NCBI GenBank assembly: GCA_025618425.1
Contig: CM046839.1
Span: 1,325,784 to 1,389,783, forward strand
Direction of reading: 5' to 3'
Source of the DNA: Heliocidaris tuberculata
Lineage: Eukaryota; Echinodermata; Echinoidea; Camarodonta; Echinometridae
Length of the DNA: 64,000 nt
Below the pieces are notes generated by a model. It did no database searches. It was not told where the DNA came from and worked only from the letters and a program-made list of their open reading frames with translations. Within the stretch, counting starts at the first letter, position 1. Each line of letters opens with the position of its first letter. The position numbers and the translations under genes were made by a program. Below, one piece after another: positions 61,601-64,000 of this stretch.

Positions 61601-61872
61601 TATTAACTGATCTTTATTTTCTTCTTCTTTTTCTTCTTTCTTTGTTTAATATTCCTCAGCTCTATGTGCTTTAGCCCGTCCTTGGGAGGGTCTACTGATC
61701 GGGGCGATCGGAGGAATTATTGCTGTCTATACCCCGTCATTGCTGGAGAAGATTAAGATAGATGATCCTGTAGGAGTGATAGGGGTGCATGCTGTAGCCG
61801 CATCGTGGGGTATTCTATCGGTAGGGATCTTCGCTCAACCAGATGACATTGAGCAACTCAATGTCAGAACAG
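24078..61872 (+). CDS. AMT: AMT-B: ammonium transporter gene, 8 exons seen, 3' end outside window
   Basis: An Amt/MEP-family ammonium carrier. The spliced frame is 24078-24267, 43235-43390, 45060-45170, 54813-54956, 57716-57929, then either 59180-59322 or 59410-59546, then 61660-61872. All introns are GT-AG. Using exon 6, about 390 residues are present, out of roughly 450-500 usual for animal AMTs; the last transmembrane helix and cytoplasmic tail lie beyond the window. Conduction residues are conserved: F139, W183, D196, H204, F254, S258 and H363 correspond to AmtB F107, W148, D160, H168, F215, S219 and H318. Four N-x-S/T sequons (N12, N15, N23, N30) precede TM1, consistent with an external N-terminus. 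Introns 1-4 and 6-7 are phase 1 and intron 5 is phase 2. Confidence 0.93.
24285..24364. mobile_element. About 80-bp TTAACCC foldback element, copy a
   Basis: Begins TTAACCCATTGCATACGGGA and ends AGTAGTCAACGGGTTAA; the terminal 11 bp are inverted repeats. Related copies lie at 38654-38732 and 60523-60606. This copy sits 18 bp after the exon 1 donor. TTAA at both ends suggests TTAA targeting (as in piggyBac-type elements), which is inference only. Confidence 0.8.
26039..26240. mobile_element. About 200-bp foldback element rich in AGAGCTC words
   Basis: Ends AAAGGAATAAG and CTTATTCCTTT are inverted. The inside carries palindromic GAGCTCCGCTAAGAGCTC and AGAGCTCTTAGCGG segments, then a pyrimidine run and a G-run. 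No coding. Confidence 0.7.
26874..27063. mobile_element. Foldback element, CAGGGGCGGATCNAGG family, copy 2
   Basis: The left end CAGGGGCGGATCGAGG is followed by a G-run. The right end is a C-run, then TATAAAATCCTCCATCCGCC. Same design as 7467-7676. Non-coding. Confidence 0.7.
27615..29258 (-). pseudogene. TRIM-like gene, 3' part: B-box, coiled coil, C-terminal repeat domain
   Basis: An uninterrupted minus-strand frame of about 545 codons from the element junction to the stop at 27615. It opens with E-C-P-N-C-K, the last zinc-ligand pair of a RING finger. A B-box follows (C30, H33, C41, C44, C49, C52, H58/H59 and H61, counted from the codon at 29213), then a charged coiled coil to about residue 170. 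The C-terminal ~260 residues form a repeated beta-rich region resembling the propeller-like end of TRIM2/3/56-type proteins. The family comprises E3 ubiquitin ligases, expanded in echinoderms (established knowledge). The first part of the RING lies across the inserted element at 30318-30464. The frame itself is intact, so decay is recent, or the piece is still used from an internal start. It is nested antisense in AMT-B intron 1. Confidence 0.85.
29261..30315. mobile_element. Non-autonomous TIR element, copy 2, inserted in the TRIM-like gene
   Basis: Termini TACAGTGCGTCCCAG and CTGGGACGCACTGTA, flanked by TA on both sides (29259-29260 and 30316-30317). The inverted arms extend inward for over 200 bp (29261-29500 against 30064-30315), including AACCCTTTG(T)TTT and TGTGGTCACAATAA segments. 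Length 1055 bp, with no transposase frame. The central 29640-30020 is unrelated single-copy-like sequence. The TA duplication is the hallmark of Tc1/mariner-type integration, so that affinity is likely. Confidence 0.9.
30318..30464 (-). pseudogene. TRIM-like gene, 5' part: RING finger start
   Basis: ATG at 30464-30462. Encodes a short acidic leader, then C-S-I-C-L-D-I-F-D-D-A and C-G-H-T-F-C-R-K-C: six of the eight zinc ligands of a C3HC4 RING. The frame enters the inserted element after R-K-A-Y and stops inside it at about 30246. The seventh and eighth ligands (C-P-N-C) are found beyond the element at 29258-29240. Deleting the element and one TA copy does not restore the frame: the two halves are offset by one base and a stop appears at the junction, so the locus carries a further small lesion. 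The only in-frame splice I see would need a weak GTCCCA donor with the element's own TATAG acceptor. Confidence 0.85.
31790..32135. repeat. (GA)n-rich purine tract
   Basis: About 345 bp of GA-rich purine sequence with AAG and A-runs, ending in a pure GA run at about 32108-32133. The opposite-strand Leu/Ser-rich frames are artefacts. Confidence 0.9.
34440..35170. repeat. Two GA-rich tracts with AT-rich DNA between
   Basis: GA repeats at 34440-34555 (with a short TA run) and 35108-35170 (GA, TA, then a G-run). The 550 bp between contain nothing recognised. Confidence 0.85.
35985..36848 (+). mobile_element. LINE fragment (L2/CR1-like reverse transcriptase C-terminal part)
   Basis: Frame one (35993-36364) begins LNDRKTEILVIGTPRQ, the segment following the RT catalytic core. 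It continues through I-R-K-Y-F-D to D-Y-R-N-S-L-L-Y-G-L-P. After a frameshift near 36357 the frame reads H-L-R-E-L-H-W-L-P and F-K-I-L-M-I-V-Y-K-A-L-N-G-Q-A-P-S-Y-I, the characteristic C-terminal block of L2/CR1-type elements. It ends in GCTCAATAAATGATTTATTA plus (ATT)n at 36848. The catalytic core is missing, so this is a dead, 5'-truncated copy in the sense orientation of AMT-B intron 1. Confidence 0.85.
38151..38356. mobile_element. About 190-bp hairpin element AACACGATAAAAACTACTTT, copy 1
   Basis: The left arm AACACGATAAAAACTACTTT, then CGAAAAAT, is perfectly inverted at the right end. The arms continue with GGCAATTTCAA. The centre carries a TTACGTAATCCGAACCTG motif. Two more copies lie at 60211-60397 (same orientation) and 61385-61572 (inverted). 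This copy is inserted within the larger foldback element. Confidence 0.9.
38654..38732. mobile_element. About 80-bp TTAACCC foldback element, copy b
   Basis: TTAACCCATTGCATACAGGA at the left, CAGTAGTCAACGGGTTG at the right. It is closely similar to 24285-24364 and lies inside the right arm of the 37938-38751 element. Confidence 0.8.
39387..40037. mobile_element. About 650-bp foldback element
   Basis: The left arm includes AAAAGGCCCCTGAAACCC, CAACCCAAATGCAAGTT and, further in, CTCCACCCTAAAAAAAGTCC and TCATTCCTGCAATGACATCA. All recur inverted between 39838 and 40037. The right arm has small gaps. No coding. Confidence 0.8.
40069..40269. repeat. Tandem duplication of a 101-bp unit
   Basis: Two adjacent copies, each starting GCTTCCGTTTT and running through CAGTGTCGTGTCGCAATACA to AACCTTAAACGTGATTAAA. 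They differ at only a few positions, so the duplication is recent. Confidence 0.9.
40392..40534. mobile_element. Short foldback element, GGGGAGCGTTTCAT family, copy 2
   Basis: Ends AGGGGAGCGTTTCATGAAAG and CTTTCATGAAACGCCCCCCT. The inner arms are TTGTCGGATA. The core contains CTTGCATCTGATTGGCTGAG, the reverse complement of the core of copy 1 at 10998-11138. Confidence 0.85.
41080..41310. repeat. (CT)n microsatellite
   Basis: CT-rich pyrimidine tract with nearly pure CT at 41220-41306, on the sense strand of AMT-B intron 1. The Ser/Leu frames are artefacts. Confidence 0.95.
41311..42593. other. Non-coding part of AMT-B intron 1
   Basis: AT-rich sequence. 41845-42070 contains inverted CGTCATTTGCTGACG-like words (GCCGTCATTTGCTGACGTAA, then TAATGACGCTTGGTGTGAGCC) that may be another old foldback element (left word AGCCAGGCTTACACGAGCC, right word GTGAGCCAGACTTTAG). 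No gene. Confidence 0.45.
42594..42840. mobile_element. 247-bp foldback element with GTTTAAAC words
   Basis: Termini GGCCCGAATTCACAAAGGAG and CTCCTTTGTGAATTTGGGCC are near-perfect inverted repeats. The interior repeats GGTTTAAA/TTTAAACC words and an AAGCG-type palindrome. It is followed at once by a GA tract (42841-42950). Confidence 0.9.
43150..43187 (+). repeat. Perfect 18-bp-arm hairpin upstream of AMT-B exon 2
   Basis: Arm CATCATTTGGGGTCTCTT (43150-43167), spacer AA, then its exact reverse complement (43170-43187). It ends 47 bp before the exon 2 acceptor, within the usual branch-point window, so it could affect splicing if it folds in the pre-mRNA. It may equally be a very small mobile-element remnant. 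Confidence 0.9.
43235..43390 (+). CDS. AMT: AMT-B exon 2
   Basis: Acceptor TTTTTATCCAG|GTTTTG, donor CTGCG|GTATGA, phase 1 at both ends (156 nt). Encodes the end of TM1, K-N-E-V-N-I-M-V-K-N and TM2 (DVIFGGLTYWMFGYGFSFG). Closely matches the same part of AMT-A. Confidence 0.93.
43391..45059 (+). other. AMT-B intron 2 with long CT tract
   Basis: 1669 bp. 44394-44955 is a CT-rich pyrimidine tract on the sense strand, with pure (CT)n at 44898-44952, ending 107 bp before exon 3. The remainder is AT-rich with no gene. Confidence 0.9.
45060..45170 (+). CDS. AMT: AMT-B exon 3
   Basis: Acceptor CTTTTTCAG|GAGTTG, donor GTCTG|GTAAGA, phase 1 at both ends (111 nt). Encodes G-V-G-H-F-F-T-D-S through TM3, with F139 (outer gate, AmtB F107) in FQASFATTATTIVS. 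Confidence 0.93.
45722..45782. repeat. (TTTA)n microsatellite
   Basis: About 60 bp of TTTA tetranucleotide repeat following a poly-T run (45587-45612) and a G-run. Confidence 0.95.
46520..47124. repeat. 605-bp (AGT)n array with an internal strand switch
   Basis: Almost pure AGT trinucleotides with rare AAG, AGC and GTT variants and a GGA block at about 47010-47035. At 46944-46964 the sequence switches to seven ACT units and back, giving a local AGT/ACT inverted repeat. The long poly-Ser, -Val, -Thr and -Leu frames on both strands are artefacts. Confidence 0.95.
48494..49803. mobile_element. hAT-like non-autonomous element with GAGACC-repeat ends
   Basis: The left terminus CAGTGTTGTATCCGAGGCCG and right terminus GCATACAATACTG (inverse CAGTATTGTATGC) are inverted repeats. 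The element is flanked by a perfect 8-bp duplication, ATGCACAG, at 48486-48493 and 49804-49811. CAGTG-type ends with 8-bp target duplications are diagnostic of the hAT superfamily. The left end is expanded into a GAGACC hexanucleotide array (48520-48698); the right end (about 49670-49800) is built of GGCCGA/GCCTCG words. The 1310-bp element has no transposase frame, so it must depend on another copy. Confidence 0.9.
48520..48698. repeat. (GAGACC)n hexanucleotide array
   Basis: About 30 units of GAGACC with variants (GAGACA, GAGACT), inside the left end of the hAT-like element. The Arg-Asp and Ser-Val repeat frames across it are artefacts. Confidence 0.95.
51099..51375. mobile_element. Foldback element, CAGTGGCGTAGC family
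   Basis: The left end CAGTGGCGTAGCGAATG is matched by the right end CGTATCTACGGCATTG (inverse CAATGCCGTAGATACG). The interior has GGGGGCTCATGCCCCCC-type words and a pyrimidine tract. About 277 bp, no coding. Confidence 0.75.
52608..52830. repeat. (CT)n / (TATC)n tract
   Basis: CT-rich pyrimidine tract with short TATC runs, on the sense strand of AMT-B intron 3. The Ser/Leu frames are artefacts. Confidence 0.95.
54325..54665. mobile_element. Foldback element upstream of AMT-B exon 4
   Basis: The ends ACACTGTAAACATGGTAAAA and TTTTTTTACAGTGTAG are inverted. Inside are two long interleaved inverted pairs: GGAAATCAGCATATATTTAC against GTAAATATATGCTGATTTCC, and CCTGTAAAACAACAGCAAG against CTTGCTGTTGTTTTACAGG. 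It ends about 148 bp before the exon 4 acceptor. Confidence 0.85.
54813..54956 (+). CDS. AMT: AMT-B exon 4
   Basis: Acceptor after a poly-T tract (TTTTTTTAAAG|GTGCG), donor GAGCCG|GTAAGC, phase 1 at both ends (144 nt). Encodes G-A-M-A-E-R-T-K-L-E-A-Y, TM4, the H-W-I-W motif with W183 and the start of TM5 with D196. Confidence 0.93.
54957..57715 (+). other. AMT-B intron 4
   Basis: 2759 bp with a TGT/poly-T/G-run patch near 55490-55525, a (TA)n run (56688-56714) followed by a GA-rich tract to 57075, and A-runs near 57450-57500. No gene seen. Confidence 0.85.
56688..57075. repeat. (TA)n followed by GA-rich tract
   Basis: A short TA run, then about 360 bp of GA-rich purine sequence. It contains a near-duplicate block, with GAGACTGAGACTATAAAG-like words at about 56760 and 56880 and GGTGA(A/G)AGATTATTAAAGAG in each. 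This shows a 120-150-bp duplication within the tract. Confidence 0.85.
57716..57929 (+). CDS. AMT: AMT-B exon 5
   Basis: Acceptor TCTGCCAG|GTGCTG, donor ACAAG|GTATGT; enters in phase 1 and leaves in phase 2 (214 nt). Encodes TM5 with H204 (AmtB H168), the cytoplasmic loop, and FMLWWGWLGFNCGSTFGISG with F254 and S258. AMT-A has an intron within the F-M-L-W codons, where this exon runs through. Confidence 0.93.
57930..59179 (+). other. AMT-B intron 5
   Basis: 1250 bp, of which the last ~740 are a TIR element (58433-59173). The first 500 bp are AT-rich with no recognised feature. Confidence 0.9.
58433..59173. mobile_element. Non-autonomous TIR element, copy 3, abutting AMT-B exon 6
   Basis: The left end TACAGAGTGTCCCAGAAAAT and right end TTTTCTGGGTCGCACGGTA are diverged inverted repeats of the family at 5367 and 29261. 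The left flank is TA. At the right, CTACAG follows and completes the exon 6 acceptor. The right terminal repeat supplies GTTTCGTTTTTTTTTTCTGG, the polypyrimidine stretch of that acceptor. About 741 bp, no transposase frame. Confidence 0.85.
59180..59322 (+). CDS. AMT: AMT-B exon 6 (alternative to 6')
   Basis: Acceptor ACTACAG|GTCGG, donor TTACAG|GTACAT (weaker than consensus); enters in phase 2 and leaves in phase 1 (143 nt). Encodes residues 272-319: S-A-I-V-T-V-M-S-A-V-G-G-G, a variable loop, then Y-L-M-N-G-I-L-G-G-L-V-G-I-T. This corresponds to the two helices between AmtB S219 and the H318 helix. Exon 6' just downstream encodes the same segment with about half the residues identical. Joined to exon 7 it gives G-I-T-A-L-C-A-L-A, a normal AMT reading. 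Confidence 0.92.
59410..59546 (+). CDS. AMT: AMT-B exon 6' (alternative to 6)
   Basis: Acceptor TTTGTCAG|GTCCG, donor GTACAG|GTGATC; enters in phase 2 and leaves in phase 1 (137 nt). Encodes S-A-G-N-T-I-M-S-S-V-G-G-G, a loop two residues shorter than in exon 6 (K-K-R-Q in place of R-P-N-G-R-K), then Y-L-I-N-G-V-L-G-G-L-V-A-C-T. It aligns to exon 6 with a single two-residue gap and has no stop. Only 87 bp separate the two exons. Splicing 6 to 6' would shift the frame to a TAG within eleven codons, and skipping both also shifts the frame. Confidence 0.9.
60211..60397. mobile_element. About 190-bp hairpin element, copy 2
   Basis: AACACGATAAAAACTACTTT at the left and its inverse at the right. 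Nearly identical to 38151-38356 in the body, including ATTACGTAATCCGAACCTG. Same orientation as copy 1. Confidence 0.9.
60523..60606. mobile_element. About 80-bp TTAACCC foldback element, copy c
   Basis: TTAACCCATTACCTACTGGA at the left, TAGTCGATGAGTTAA at the right. Somewhat more diverged than copies a and b, sharing GGAACCGTGTGG.TCCTGTATT. Confidence 0.8.
61385..61572. mobile_element. About 190-bp hairpin element, copy 3 (inverted relative to copy 2)
   Basis: Same terminal repeats. The core reads GTTCGGATTACGTAA, the reverse complement of the core in copies 1 and 2. It is 988 bp from copy 2, so the two could base-pair along most of their length in AMT-B pre-mRNA. Confidence 0.9.
61660..61872 (+). 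CDS. AMT: AMT-B exon 7
   Basis: Acceptor TATTCCTCAG|CTCTAT, donor AGAACAG|GTAAAT, phase 1 at both ends (213 nt). Encodes A-L-C-A-L-A-R-P-W-E-G and the helices containing GVIGVHAVAASWG, where H363 (exon 6 numbering) is the second pore histidine (AmtB H318). It ends at Q-L-N-V-R-T, before the last transmembrane helix. The next exon is not within the window. Confidence 0.93.
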
Positions 61873-61885
61873 GTAAATCTCACTC

Positions 61886-61994
61886 TTTCTCTGTCTGTCT
61901 GTCTGTCTCTCTCTCCCTCTCGTTCTCTGTCCTATCTCTCTTTCACCTCTTTCTATCTACTGTATATCTCTTTCCCAGTCACTCTCAACCCCTT

Positions 61995-62040
<46 letters not shown>
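61886..62040 (+). repeat. CT-rich tract just after the exon 7 donor
   Basis: A pyrimidine tract with CTGT and CT runs begins about 14 bp after the GTAAAT donor, with pure (CT)n at about 61999-62036 on the sense strand. Confidence 0.9.
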
Positions 62041-62044
<4 letters not shown>

Positions 62045-62139
62045 TTCTTTCTTTCTTTCTTTATATCTCTCCACTCAATCCCTGTATTGCTCTTTGTATC
62101 ATCCCACTGTTTTCGTTTCTTTTCTTCCCTTTTAATTTG

Positions 62140-62887
62140 TGTTTTTCTAAGGAACATGAAAAGCTCCTTATTGTAGTAGTACTCACAAACCATCTGCATG
62201 CGAGCTCCATACCCGTAAAAAAAATAAGAGAATGTTGCTTAAAAACATTTCCCTGATGTTGTTTGTTTAAAATGCCGTTAAAGCTTTTTCTTGTATTGAT
62301 TTTAATATCTTAAAGAAGTGAGATGTATGGCTTCTTCATTTTTATTGAGATATTAGGAAATTTTAAGAACAAACACCTTAATATTTTTGTTTTTTTGGTT
62401 GTTGTCATGAGAAGAAGTTTGGTTGTACCACATGCTGGTAATGATGTTTTTAAAGAGACAGCCCTAGTAGTTAAAATATGGCTTCCTTTTCTTCTTTTTC
62501 ATTTGTAGAGATGGTATTAATTATGTTTTTAAAGGGAATATCATAAGCAGTTAGAAATATGGCTTCTTCTAATTCTTCACTTATCGAGATGAGAAGACAG
62601 CATGGAGTGGCGCCATATTATTGTAATGCATTGTTACACTCATCAAAATCAGAGCTGTCTACAGAATTTAGCCAACTCGGCTCAGATAGACAATATGACG
62701 CAAGCTGCTTTGTTGGGCAAGCATATAACAAAAGATTAGCACCATATTGTGTCCGGGGACATCGCTAGAACATTTTGAATGGGGCATTTTTGCCGACAAA
62801 AATGCTGTATTGCTGCATCTTGTATTGCTGTCTGTATCACCCCATTTTTAAATTTTCTTTTCTTCCCTTTAAAAAGAACCCCCCCCC

Positions 62888-62919
<32 letters not shown>

Positions 62920-63590
62920 TGCTATAAAACAAGAAACGCCCCTTATAGTGCTCACAAACCATATGCATGCAAGCTCCATACACGTTAAAAATAAGAGTGT
63001 TGCATAAACATTTCCGTGCATAAACATTTCGCTCGGCTTCTGTAGAAGCCCGTCGTCTCCAAAGGGTTAAAATGCCATTAAAGCTTTTTCTTGTATTGAT
63101 TTTAATATCTTAAAGAAGTGAGATATATGGCTTCTTCATTTTTATTGAGATATTAGGAAATTTTGAGAAGTCGTGCAAAAATTGTTATGATGTGGCATGT
63201 ACTTAAAAACAATCTCCTTAATATTTTTTTTTATTAAAAATAATTTGGTTGTACCATAATGCTTGTCATGATGTTTTTAAAGAGACCACACCTAGTAGTT
63301 AAAATATGGCTTCCTTTTCTTTCTTTTTTTCATTTGTAGAGATTGTATTAATGATGTTTTGAAATGGTATATCACGGCTTCTTCTACTTCTTCATTTATC
63401 GAGATGAGAAGACAGTGTGCAGTGGTGCCATACTATTGTTATGCATTGTTATACAACTCATCGAAATCAGAGAGATCAACAGAGTTTGGCCAACTCGGCT
63501 CAAATAGACAATATGAAGCAAGTTGCTTTGTTGGGCAAGCATATAACAAAAGATAAGCGTCATATTGTGTCCAGAGGCGTTGCTACAACA
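62140..63590. repeat. Tandem duplication, unit about 800-815 bp
   Basis: Blocks recur in order. CTCACAAACCAT.TGCATGC occurs at about 62182 and 62950. AAGCTTTTTCTTGTATTGAT occurs at about 62281 and 63081. GAGATGAGAAGACAG occurs at about 62588 and 63402, followed by a GTTGGGCAAGCATATAACAA block in both. The open frames in the last block are conserved between copies but too short and repeat-like to call genes. A poly-A run (62888-62916) lies near the junction. Confidence 0.85.
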
Positions 63591-63599
63591 TTTTGAATG

Positions 63600-64000
63600 G
63601 GGGTCACATAATTATCAGAAACCCTCGCTGCCCAAATATGTGGATATTCTGGCATCTCACTGCCCGAATATGAAGTGACGGTTGCCCGAATGTCGGAACT
63701 GTGAAAATCCTGGGGGGCAGGGGACGCCTTTTGTCCAAATATTAACTCTCAAGCGTTTTGCTAGCGAGCGAAGTGAGTGAGCAAAAAAGATGTCCGTTTT
63801 CGTTTGTTTTGTTTTTTTTAGTTTTCGTAGTGAAAAAGTACGGAAGTTACATGATTACAGAAATTACATAACTATTAGGGAGCCTCTCTGCCCAAATATG
63901 TGGATATCTGGCACCTTGCTGCCCGAATATGAAGTGGTGTTTGCCGGAATATCGAAACTTTGAAAATCCTCTGGAGGGTGCTGCAGCCCACTGCCGAATG
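63600..64000. repeat. Direct repeats with TGCCCAAATATGTGGATAT words
   Basis: 63604-63720 and 63850-63985 share TGCCCAAATATGTGGATAT, CTGCCCGAATATGAAGTG and TTTGAAAATCCT/GTGAAAATCCT in the same order. The array runs off the end of the window. Confidence 0.8.

Larger units (their letters stand above)
59547..61659 (+). other. AMT-B intron between exons 6' and 7
   Basis: 2113 bp. Contains two ~190-bp hairpin elements in opposite orientation (60211-60397, 61385-61572) with an 80-bp element (60523-60606) between them. The rest is AT-rich with no coding. Confidence 0.9.

Noticed and set aside
62140..64000. The last AMT-B exon
   Set aside because: I looked for a helix and tail following Q-L-N-V-R-T and found only the tandem duplication; the exon must lie beyond the window.

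Overview
This is eukaryotic, AT-rich, intron- and repeat-rich DNA. The genes (animal-type AMT ammonium transporters and a RING/B-box TRIM-like gene), the decayed CR1/L2-like LINEs, the tRNA-derived SINE and the many foldback elements point to a marine invertebrate, most likely an echinoderm such as a sea urchin. That assignment is inference from gene and repeat style; no species marker was seen.

Layout. (1) 1-14984 holds no recognisable exon. It contains diverged ~165-bp tandem repeats, foldback elements, a (TA)n block, a tRNA-derived SINE and a LINE 3' tail. (2) 14985-15697, minus strand, is the large intron-less first coding exon of an AMT gene (AMT-A), whose remaining exons are not visible. 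(3) 15698-24077 is the 8.4-kb spacer between two divergent AMT genes. It holds an AGT/AGC array and a decayed LINE that was itself hit by a 218-bp foldback element. (4) 24078-61872, plus strand, is a second AMT gene (AMT-B) in at least eight exons, with its 3' end beyond the window. Its 19-kb first intron contains, on the opposite strand, a TRIM-like pseudogene split by a terminal-inverted-repeat element, a second LINE fragment and many foldback elements. (5) 61873-64000 is the next AMT-B intron, with an ~800-bp tandem duplication.

The most notable observation is at 59180-59322 and 59410-59546. Two adjacent, homologous AMT-B exons (6 and 6') encode alternative versions of the same two-helix membrane segment. 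They have identical splice phases (in 2, out 1) and are separated by only 87 bp. Using both, or neither, shifts the frame, so each mRNA can use exactly one. This is a textbook architecture for mutually exclusive splicing. The acceptor of exon 6 lies about 6 bp from the end of a transposable element of the same family that broke the TRIM gene, and that element's terminal repeat supplies the polypyrimidine tract.

Both AMT proteins keep the conduction residues of the Amt/MEP/Rh fold as far as they are present (equivalents of E. coli AmtB F107, W148, D160 and H168 in both; F215, S219 and H318 in AMT-B). They are therefore probably functional plasma-membrane ammonium carriers. They differ strongly in gene structure, which suggests that one copy passed through an RNA intermediate or lost its introns.
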